This document shows, piece by piece, positions 1 to 5,171 of a DNA stretch of 5,862 nucleotides. Every line of letters begins with the position of its first letter. Position 1 is the first letter of the stretch. The stretch is taken from assembly GCA_018713505.1 (NCBI GenBank), contig DVOL01000096.1, forward strand, positions 1 to 5,862. The letters are read 5' to 3'. The notes under the pieces were generated by a model, which was given only the letters and a program-made list of their open reading frames with translations, made no database searches and was not told the DNA's origin. This stretch comes from Faeciplasma avium. Its GTDB lineage: Bacteria; Bacillota; Clostridia; Oscillospirales; Ruminococcaceae. The position numbers and the translations under genes are program-made.

Positions 1-87
1 GGCGGCTCGCTCAGGCATGAGATTAAAGATGTTATAATAACCTCCCGGGAGGACGGCTTCTTAATCGGCGAGCTTATTAAGCCATAG
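1..87 (+). CDS. C-terminal fragment of an unidentified protein
   Basis: The first frame of the plus strand is open from the window edge for 28 codons and ends in TAG at 85-87. The visible tail is mixed, with charged and beta-like hydrophobic stretches (for example DVIITSRED and FLIGELIKP), and shows no motif that I can assign to a family. The plus strand is preferred because a strong inverted repeat starts about 25 bp after the stop, as expected for a gene end. A competing minus-strand frame is also open to the edge from an ATG near 79, but it has no Shine-Dalgarno site and would begin just after a terminator without a visible promoter. If the call is right, this gene converges on the minus-strand genes of the rest of the window. 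Function unknown. Confidence 0.5.
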   Translation, partial: GGSLRHEIKDVIITSREDGFLIGELIKP

Positions 88-109
88 GGCATAAAATTCC
101 ATAGGACAG

Positions 110-158
110 AAAAATCCCCGACAGGAATGGGTTAATACGCTGTCGGGGATTATAATTT
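110..158. terminator. Bidirectional intrinsic terminator between convergent genes
   Basis: A perfect 12-bp inverted repeat pairs 113-124 with 140-151 around a 15-nt loop, with a GC-rich core (CCCCGACAG/CTGTCGGGG). Read on the minus strand the stem runs into TTTTT (complement of 110-114), a classical intrinsic terminator for the genes to the right. Read on the plus strand it is followed by ATTATAATTT, a weaker U-rich tail that can still serve the gene ending at 87. The position between convergent genes fits a shared terminator. Confidence 0.85.
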
Positions 159-288
159 AGGCATTTCATGCCGGGGAATAACACTGCGCGCCTTAGCTAG
201 GGGTGAACAAAGGATGATAAGGCGGTATTTTATGCAGTGCGTTTGTTATCGGCAGTCTTAATCCAGGGAGAGTCTATTCGTTATTTAT
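152..288. other. Non-coding spacer with nested inverted repeats
   Basis: No credible reading frame occupies this spacer between the terminator and the acetyltransferase stop. It contains a small hairpin (GGCAT 160-164 with ATGCC 168-172). It also holds a nested set of repeats: CGCCTTA (189-195) with TAAGGCG (218-224), enclosed by CACTGC (182-187) with GCAGTG (234-239), and then ATAA (178-181) with TTAT (246-249). If transcribed from the right it would be the 3' untranslated region of the acetyltransferase transcript. The pairing is symmetrical, so the strand is undecided. A TATAAT at 151-156 on the plus strand has no matching -35 element. Confidence 0.4.
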
Positions 289-912
289 TCAGCGGTACCT
301 TACCCTTTTATACATGCTGTCCTCCTCGGTGATTTTTCTTATCACCCTGCAGGGATTTCCGGCGGCAAGGACTCCGGGAGGGATATCCCTTATGACTACG
401 CTGCCCGCTCCTATCACGCTGCCGGAGCCGATTCGTACTCCCCCGCATATTGTGACATTCGAGGCTATCCACACATCGTCTCCGATTATAATAGCCCTTC
501 CGTACTCATAATCGTGGAGCACTCCGTTCTCGTCTACCGTTATTCTCCTCTCGTCTGCCAAAAGCGAATGAATCCCTGTCGCAAGGGTGCAATACGGACC
601 GATAAACACATTATCGCCGATATTTGCGGTACAGCCCCCTATAAACGAGAAGTGGATGTTTGAATAGAAGTTCCTCCCGATTTTTATCTCATTGCAGTTG
701 TCGATAAATATCGGAGCCTCCATAATTCGGTAGAGTCCGAAGTCGTCACTTGGAAAAAGCTCCTTTAAAAGTCTTTGCTTCCCTTGGTCGTCAGCAGCGC
801 TCAGCCGGTTATACTCCTCACAGATTAGGCGGCTTTTTCTCTGGGCTTTCCCGATATCCTCGGACAGGCTGTCGTGGATTATACCCTTTTGCATCTTTTC
901 ATATTCTGTCAT
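289..912 (-). CDS. Sugar O-acetyltransferase (LacA/Maa/NodL type, hexapeptide repeat)
   Basis: This 207-residue protein is the usual length for maltose/galactoside O-acetyltransferases, cytoplasmic trimers that move an acetyl group from acetyl-CoA to a sugar hydroxyl. An N-terminal Maa-type helical segment covers about residues 1-55 (TEYEKMQKG, then D14). A left-handed beta-helix of hexapeptide repeats follows from about 70 to 195 (IGDNVFIGP, IGDDVWIAS, IGSGSVIGAGSVV). It closes with the family signature IPPGVLAAGNPCRVIRKI at 177-194. His115, in ATGIH, aligns with the catalytic His115 of E. coli LacA, and Asn85 matches LacA Asn85. The LacA segment VDD after that Asn is IGG here, so the acceptor pocket is probably altered and the substrate cannot be named. 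A GGTGA at 917-921 lies 4 nt from the ATG, with AAGGGA further upstream (925-930). It starts 36 bp after the GH43 stop and is probably co-transcribed with it. The family is sure; the substrate is not. Confidence 0.9.
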   Translation of the reverse strand: MTEYEKMQKGIIHDSLSEDIGKAQRKSRLICEEYNRLSAADDQGKQRLLKELFPSDDFGLYRIMEAPIFIDNCNEIKIGRNFYSNIHFSFIGGCTANIGDNVFIGPYCTLATGIHSLLADERRITVDENGVLHDYEYGRAIIIGDDVWIASNVTICGGVRIGSGSVIGAGSVVIRDIPPGVLAAGNPCRVIRKITEEDSMYKRVRYR

Positions 913-948
913 ATTTTCACCAAATCCCTTCGGCAGGATGCCTTGCGG

Positions 949-2622
949 CTATCTTTCCGACTTAGTTACTCTGTAGTAGTCAAAGTCGGCGTGACCGCCG
1001 GCGCTGGCTGTGGAGTAGCAGTAAAGAGCGGTCCTGTAGCCTGTGAACAGGTCAAGGTCATAGGTCATGGAAAAGCCCTTTGAAAGCTTTGTCCAGCTCT
1101 CGCCGTCAAGCGAGTAGTAGAACTTGGCGTTGTCCTCGGTGGTCATGCTGCCGTCCTCGTTGACTGTAGAGAACAGATACTCTATTTTGAGATAGACCGT
1201 GTCGCCCTCTAAAGGCTCCTCCTGTCTTATCTCCTGCTCGCCGTTCCTGTTCTGCTTGGCAAAGTATACCATCTTGCTTCCGTCCTCCCTGACATAGACT
1301 CCCACCATGCCGGCGTTGGTCTGAAACGCCGATATCCCGGCATAGTCCCCGGGATTAAGTCCTGAGACATCAAGAAGCACCTCCGCCGTCGATGCGGGAC
1401 CCTCCATCCTCTGGGTGAGGGTATTTCTAGCATGGAAGATGTCGCTGACAGTCTTGGAGGTTGTGATTCTGTAATATCCGGGACGCTCGGTGACGCTCCA
1501 ATAGCTGTTGTCCGGGTTGTGATTGAACTGCCACTCAAGCCTGAGCTTATTTTCGGAGTAGTCAAACTCATCGTCGGACATGAGAGTGGTTTCGCTCCAC
1601 TCGGACTGATTGGAGTCAACAGTTACATTTACTACCGCCTTGCCGTCCTCGCCCATCATCGGCCAGCCGTCCTCCCATGTGACAGGCTGGAGATTCGGTA
1701 TTCTTCCTACGGCGCCGTGGTCCTGGAACAAAAGGGCGTACCAGTCTCCCTCGGGAGTCATGACTATTCCGCCCTGAGCTACTCCGTTGCCGTAGTAGCC
1801 CATGGTGTCGCATAAAACCACCTTGCCCTCATAGGGACCTAGAAGGCTGTCCGCACGGTAGCAGGTCTCGCACCTTGCGACTCCGGGGACATTCGTGGCA
1901 TAGCTTATCATGGTGCCGTAGTACCTGCCGTCTATCTTGTAAAAATGTATTCCCTCTGCGCCGCTGAGGCCCTCTGCAAGCCCGGTATTGAAAAGAAGCT
2001 GGTCAACTCCGCCCGGCTTGACCGAGGAGCAGTCCTTTTCAAGCTCGATTATGTAAACATCCCCCACTCCGTAGACGACATATGGAGTGCCGTCGTCCTC
2101 GAAGAAGAGCGAGGCGTCGTGAAATACCCTGTCAAAGACATATCTTGTCCATTCGGGATTTTCAATGTCCTCGGTCTTATAGATATAGGATTTGCCCTGT
2201 TCCCATGCACAGAACAGGACATAGAACATCCCCTCGTGATATCTTATGCTTGCCGCCCACGAGCCTTTGCCGTAGGCGTGACTGTCTCCGAACAGCTCGG
2301 TCTGCGGACTGTCCTCAAGGGTGTCGTACACATAGCCGATAAGCTCCCAGTTGACAAGGTCATAGGAGCGCATAATCGGCACTCCGGGAGTGTAATACAT
2401 TGTGGTGCTTACCATATAGTAGGTGTCGCCCACCCTTATTACATCAGGGTCGGGGACATCCGACCAGATGAGCGGATTTTCGGCGGTGATTTTGTTTGCG
2501 TAGGATACATCAAGCTCCTCGTCCCCCGGCAGGCTATGCGTGGGAGCCTTCTCACAGCCAAAAAGCGCCGTAAGAGAAAGGCTCAGGCAGATCAATAGCA
2601 CAATTAATCTTTTAATTTGCAT
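949..2622 (-). CDS. Secreted GH43 glycosidase lipoprotein (beta-xylosidase/arabinofuranosidase type)
   Basis: The product is 557 residues when started at the ATG at 2622. A basic hydrophobic leader ends in LFGC, making Cys23 the likely lipidated residue, so the enzyme would sit on the outer face of the membrane. Phe at lipobox position -2 is atypical. Residues about 45-325 form a GH43 five-bladed propeller. Expected catalytic residues are Asp58 in VPDPDVIRVGDTYY (base), Asp169 in HDASLFFEDDG (pKa modulator) and Glu223 in GAEGIHFY (acid). PGVPIMRSYDLVNWELIG is a strong family signature. Residues about 340-555 look like the concanavalin-type C-terminal module of GH43 xylosidases (WQFNHNPDNS, TERPGYYR, ARNTLTQR, GDYAGISAFQ). 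The likely role is cleavage of xylose or arabinose from plant hemicellulose; the exact linkage cannot be read from sequence. The longer in-frame ATG at 2673 is rejected: it has no ribosome site and lies within a hairpin. The gene sits between gpmI and an acetyltransferase, all on one strand. Confidence 0.92.
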   Translation of the reverse strand: MQIKRLIVLLICLSLSLTALFGCEKAPTHSLPGDEELDVSYANKITAENPLIWSDVPDPDVIRVGDTYYMVSTTMYYTPGVPIMRSYDLVNWELIGYVYDTLEDSPQTELFGDSHAYGKGSWAASIRYHEGMFYVLFCAWEQGKSYIYKTEDIENPEWTRYVFDRVFHDASLFFEDDGTPYVVYGVGDVYIIELEKDCSSVKPGGVDQLLFNTGLAEGLSGAEGIHFYKIDGRYYGTMISYATNVPGVARCETCYRADSLLGPYEGKVVLCDTMGYYGNGVAQGGIVMTPEGDWYALLFQDHGAVGRIPNLQPVTWEDGWPMMGEDGKAVVNVTVDSNQSEWSETTLMSDDEFDYSENKLRLEWQFNHNPDNSYWSVTERPGYYRITTSKTVSDIFHARNTLTQRMEGPASTAEVLLDVSGLNPGDYAGISAFQTNAGMVGVYVREDGSKMVYFAKQNRNGEQEIRQEEPLEGDTVYLKIEYLFSTVNEDGSMTTEDNAKFYYSLDGESWTKLSKGFSMTYDLDLFTGYRTALYCYSTASAGGHADFDYYRVTKSER

Positions 2623-2627
2623 TATAA

Positions 2628-2634
2628 CTCCCTT
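2628..2634 (-). promoter_or_regulatory. Shine-Dalgarno site deciding the GH43 start
   Basis: The minus strand reads AAGGGAG, 5 nt before the ATG at 2622. This places translation start directly before the lipoprotein leader (MQIKRLIVLL) and removes 17 codons from the longest open frame. Confidence 0.85.
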
Positions 2635-2644
2635 CTTTCTGAAA

Positions 2645-2679
2645 CGGCGCACAGCCAAGCCATGCCCAGCCATGCGCCA
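2645..2679 (-). promoter_or_regulatory. G-U-rich RNA hairpin in the GH43 leader
   Basis: On the minus-strand RNA, positions 2678-2665 pair without interruption with 2646-2659 around the 5-nt loop CAUGG. This gives 14 pairs: a GGCGCA/UGCGCC base followed by mixed G-C and G-U pairs. One more U-G pair (2679 with 2645) can close the base. Five of the 14 are G-U, so the plus-strand copy would be broken by C-A mismatches, which points to a minus-strand RNA structure. It is not followed by a U-run (next bases are GTTTC), so it does not look like a terminator. It ends 11 nt before the Shine-Dalgarno site. A role as mRNA stabiliser, processing site or translation control is inference. Confidence 0.55.
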
Positions 2680-2703
2680 ACCAAAACTAACTATTTGCCC
2701 TTT

Positions 2704-2738
2704 CTGCCTCCAGGATATTAAGTCCCGGACTAAGGCAG
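2704..2738 (-). promoter_or_regulatory. Bulged hairpin just after gpmI
   Basis: On the minus strand CTGCCT (2738-2733) pairs with AGGCAG (2709-2704). Inside, CCGGGA (2728-2723) pairs with TCCTGG (2715-2710), including one G-U, around the loop CTTAATA. TAGT is left as a one-sided bulge. It begins 5 nt after the gpmI stop codon. The bases that follow (AAAGGGCAAATAG) are not U-rich, so it is at best a weak terminator; 3'-end protection or attenuated read-through into the GH43 gene is equally possible. Confidence 0.45.
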
Positions 2739-2743
2739 CCGGA

Positions 2744-4318
2744 TTATATCATGCTCTTTTCCCAGCACTCAGGAGCCTTTAGTCCGAGCAGTGAGGCAAC
2801 CGTCGGAGCGACATTTGCAAGACCGTACTCGCCCTCAAGAATCGTGTAGGTGTTGTCCCTGTCGTAGATGATGAAAGGCACCTTGTTCAAAGAGTGCGCC
2901 GTTCTTACCTGGATCTCACCCTTTTTGTTCTTTTCAAGCATCTCATCGGCATTGCCGTGGTCTGCGGTTATCAAAACGGTGTAGCCGTACTCGTCGGCGG
3001 CTGCAATAGCCCTTGAAATCCCGAGATCAACTGACTCGACGCCGATTATGGTGGCGTCAAGATTTCCGGTATGCCCTACCATGTCGCCGTTGGGGAAGTT
3101 GCAGCGGATAAAGCTGTACCTTCCGCTCTTCATGGCGTTTATGATATCATCGGTTATCTCGGCGGACTTCATCCAGGGTCGCTCGTCAAAGGATACGCTG
3201 TCGGAGGGAATCTCGTTGAAGGTTTCAAGCTCCTCAGAGAACTTCTCGGACTTGTTTCCGTTCCAGAAATAGGTCACATGACCGTACTTCTGAGTCTCGG
3301 AGACGGCGTACTGCGAAAGACCGTTCTCAACCAGAAGCTCGGAAAGGGTGTTCTTAATCTCGGGAGGATTAACCAAGAATCTTCTGGGAAGCTTTAGGTC
3401 GCCGTCATACTGGAGCATTCCTGCGTAAACGACCTTGGGGACCTCTCCCCTGTCGAAATAGGTAAAGCTCTCGTCGTCAAACGCCATCGAAAGCTCTATG
3501 GCACGGTCTCCTCTAAAGTTGAACAGAATAACCGAGTCGTTGTCGCAGATTCTTCCGACCGGCTCGCCGTCCTTGGCGATTACAAAGGCGGGAAGGTCCT
3601 GGTCTATCACATCGTGCTCGGCTCTATAGGTGGTTATCGCTTCCTTTGCGGAGGCAAACTGCCTTCCTATGCCGTGAACATGGGTGTCCCATCCGAGCTT
3701 GACCATTCCCCAGTCAGCCATGTATCTGTCCATGGTTATCTTCATCCTGCCGCCGCCGGAGGCTATTGCAGAATCGAAGCCGGGGCAGTTGAGCGAAGCC
3801 AAAAGCTCCTCAAGCTCGTCTACATAGGTAAGGGCGGAGGTTGCGGGGACATCCCTGCCGTCAAGAAGTATATGGCACCTCACCCTTGAAACTCCCGACT
3901 CCTTAGCCTTTACTATCATCTGCTTTAGGTGGGATATGTTGGAATGAACATTGCCGTCGGACAAAAGTCCGATAAAGTGCATCGCAGAGCCGTTTTCGGT
4001 GCAGTTGTCAACAAGCTCCTTCCATGCCGAGGAGGAGAACATCTTGCCGCTCTCAATCGACTCGTTTACAAGCTTTGCTCCCTGGGAGTATACCTGTCCG
4101 CAGCCTAGGGCGTTGTGACCTACCTCAGAGTTTCCCATATCGTCGTCGGAGGGCAGTCCGACTGCCGTTCCGTGAGCCTTCAGCCTTGTGTAGGGGCACT
4201 CCTTGAGCAGTCTGTCAAGGGTGGGGGTGTTAGCCATGGTGACAGCGTCCCCAAGTCCTGTCTTTGAGAAGCCTATGCCGTCCATAACAATAAGTAAAAC
4301 CGGCTTTTTGCTGTTCAT
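2744..4318 (-). CDS. gpmI: 2,3-bisphosphoglycerate-independent phosphoglycerate mutase
   Basis: The enzyme interconverts 3- and 2-phosphoglycerate in glycolysis, using two metal ions (usually manganese) and a phosphoserine intermediate. At 524 residues it is full length, slightly above the common bacterial size. An alkaline-phosphatase-like domain is split around an inserted phosphotransferase domain. Visible catalytic residues are Asp13 (VMDGIG), Ser64 in DDDMGNSEVGHNALG, His125 (NVHS), Arg155/Asp156 (LLDGRD), Arg269 and Arg272 (NFRGDR), Lys345 (QKYGHVTYF), Asp412 and His416 (NGDMVGHTG), Asp453/His454 (TADHGN) and His475 (TAHS). The segment IASGGGRMKITMDRYMADW at 185-203 resembles plant and trypanosomatid enzymes more than the usual bacterial VSGRYYAMDRD form. 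The start is fixed by GGAGGT at 4327-4332, 8 nt from the ATG. This site lies 1 nt after the tpiA stop, so the two genes are tightly linked and probably translated from one message. Confidence 0.97.
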   Translation of the reverse strand: MNSKKPVLLIVMDGIGFSKTGLGDAVTMANTPTLDRLLKECPYTRLKAHGTAVGLPSDDDMGNSEVGHNALGCGQVYSQGAKLVNESIESGKMFSSSAWKELVDNCTENGSAMHFIGLLSDGNVHSNISHLKQMIVKAKESGVSRVRCHILLDGRDVPATSALTYVDELEELLASLNCPGFDSAIASGGGRMKITMDRYMADWGMVKLGWDTHVHGIGRQFASAKEAITTYRAEHDVIDQDLPAFVIAKDGEPVGRICDNDSVILFNFRGDRAIELSMAFDDESFTYFDRGEVPKVVYAGMLQYDGDLKLPRRFLVNPPEIKNTLSELLVENGLSQYAVSETQKYGHVTYFWNGNKSEKFSEELETFNEIPSDSVSFDERPWMKSAEITDDIINAMKSGRYSFIRCNFPNGDMVGHTGNLDATIIGVESVDLGISRAIAAADEYGYTVLITADHGNADEMLEKNKKGEIQVRTAHSLNKVPFIIYDRDNTYTILEGEYGLANVAPTVASLLGLKAPECWEKSMI

Positions 4319-4333
4319 ACTACCGCACCTCCA

Positions 4334-5104
4334 TCAGCCGTTTGTGGCGGCGCCTACAATGACGGAAAAGTCGTTTGCCTTGAGGCTTGCTCCTCCGATA
4401 AGTCCGCCGTCGACATCAGGCTTTGAAAGAAGCTCCGCCGCATTTGCTGCGTTCATCGAGCCTCCGTACTGAACGGTGACAGCCTCTGCCGTCTCGGAGT
4501 CGTAAAGCTTTGCAAGGGTCGCTCTTATGAAGGCGCAGACCTCCTCAGCCTGCTCTGCTGTAGCGGTCTTTCCAGTTCCTATCGCCCATACAGGCTCGTA
4601 GGCTATAATACAGCTTAAAAGCTCGTCCTTGGATATTCCGAAGAAGTCAAGCTTTATCTGGCGGGCGATTACCTCCTCGGTGATGCCGCACTCCCTCTCC
4701 CAAAGAAGCTCGCCTACGCATACAATAGGCTTTAGACCCGCCGAAAGAGCTGCCCTTGTCCTTTTGTTGACGGTCTCGTCGGTCTCGCCGAAGTACTGCC
4801 TGCGCTCGCTGTGCCCAAGAACTACATACTCGACTCCAAGCTCCGCAAGCATATCGGCAGAGACCTCGCCGGTAAAGGCGCCCGACTTCTCAAAATGGCA
4901 GTTCTGCGCTCCGACCTTGATGTTTGTGCCCTCTGTAAGAGCTACTGCGGTCTCGAGATTTGTAAAGGGAACGCAGATAACAACCTCACAGCCGGCGTCC
5001 TTTACAAGGGGAACGAGCGAGGATATAAGCTCCTTAGCCTCGGGACGGGTCTTGTTCATCTTCCAGTTTCCGGCTATAACAGCCTTTCTAACACTCTTAT
5101 TCAT
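4334..5104 (-). CDS. tpiA: Triosephosphate isomerase
   Basis: Triosephosphate isomerase interconverts dihydroxyacetone phosphate and glyceraldehyde 3-phosphate as a cytoplasmic TIM-barrel homodimer. With the start at 5104 it has 256 residues, normal for the family. Visible active-site parts are Asn13 and Lys15 in AGNWKMN, His98 in VVLGHSERRQYF, Glu170 in AYEPVWAIGTGKTA with the mobile lid loop directly after it, YGGSMN at 213-218 and GLIGGAS at 234-240 for phosphate binding. The open frame extends 17 codons further upstream to 5155, but those residues are not TIM-like and overlap a hairpin; a good ribosome site precedes the inner ATG. It lies between pgk (67-bp spacer) and gpmI (15-bp spacer), as in clostridial glycolytic operons. 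No catalytic residue is missing. Confidence 0.97.
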   Translation of the reverse strand: MNKSVRKAVIAGNWKMNKTRPEAKELISSLVPLVKDAGCEVVICVPFTNLETAVALTEGTNIKVGAQNCHFEKSGAFTGEVSADMLAELGVEYVVLGHSERRQYFGETDETVNKRTRAALSAGLKPIVCVGELLWERECGITEEVIARQIKLDFFGISKDELLSCIIAYEPVWAIGTGKTATAEQAEEVCAFIRATLAKLYDSETAEAVTVQYGGSMNAANAAELLSKPDVDGGLIGGASLKANDFSVIVGAATNG

Positions 5105-5108
5105 AATA

Positions 5109-5115
5109 CTCTCCT
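5109..5115 (-). promoter_or_regulatory. Shine-Dalgarno site deciding the tpiA start
   Basis: The minus strand reads AAAAAAGGAGAGTATT directly before the ATG at 5104, a strong AGGAG-type site with proper spacing. This supports the 256-residue product over the longer open frame that begins at 5155. Confidence 0.85.
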
Positions 5116-5127
5116 TTTTTGAAACGA

Positions 5128-5153
5128 GGGGCTGCGCTACGGTGAGCAGCCCC
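5128..5153 (-). promoter_or_regulatory. Intercistronic hairpin between pgk and tpiA
   Basis: A perfect 8-bp GC-rich inverted repeat, GGGGCTGC (5128-5135) and GCAGCCCC (5146-5153), encloses a 10-nt loop. Read in the direction of the genes it is followed by TCGTTTCAAAAAAGG, without a U-run, so it is not a good terminator. It lies 18 nt after the pgk stop and about 12 nt before the tpiA ribosome site. A processing or stability element that sets relative pgk and tpiA message levels is plausible but inferred. Confidence 0.6.
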
Positions 5154-5171
5154 AAGTCAAGCTATCTAAAT

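Noticed and set aside
1..79. Minus-strand open frame running off the left edge
   Set aside because: No ribosome site or promoter; the plus-strand frame ends correctly before a terminator. Not excluded with certainty.
128..156. Plus-strand promoter using TATAAT at 151-156
   Set aside because: The matching -35 position is TGGGTT and the TATAAT is the AT-rich tail of the terminator; no gene follows on that strand.
1945..2598. 217-codon plus-strand open frame opposite the GH43 gene
   Set aside because: Antisense shadow of the GH43 catalytic domain with no recognisable motif.
2635..2655. Possible catabolite-responsive (cre) site TGAAACGGCGCACA
   Set aside because: The central CG is displaced and the conserved T is missing compared with TGWAANCGNTNWCA; the bases are better explained by the hairpin arm.
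2623..2673. Longer N-terminus of the GH43 protein from the ATG at 2673
   Set aside because: No ribosome site, the ATG is buried in a hairpin, and it would put 17 charged and mixed residues before a normal lipoprotein signal.
5132..5160. Promoter for tpiA with TTGACT as -35 (minus strand 5160-5155)
   Set aside because: At 17-nt spacing the -10 would be GCGCAG within the hairpin, unlike TATAAT.
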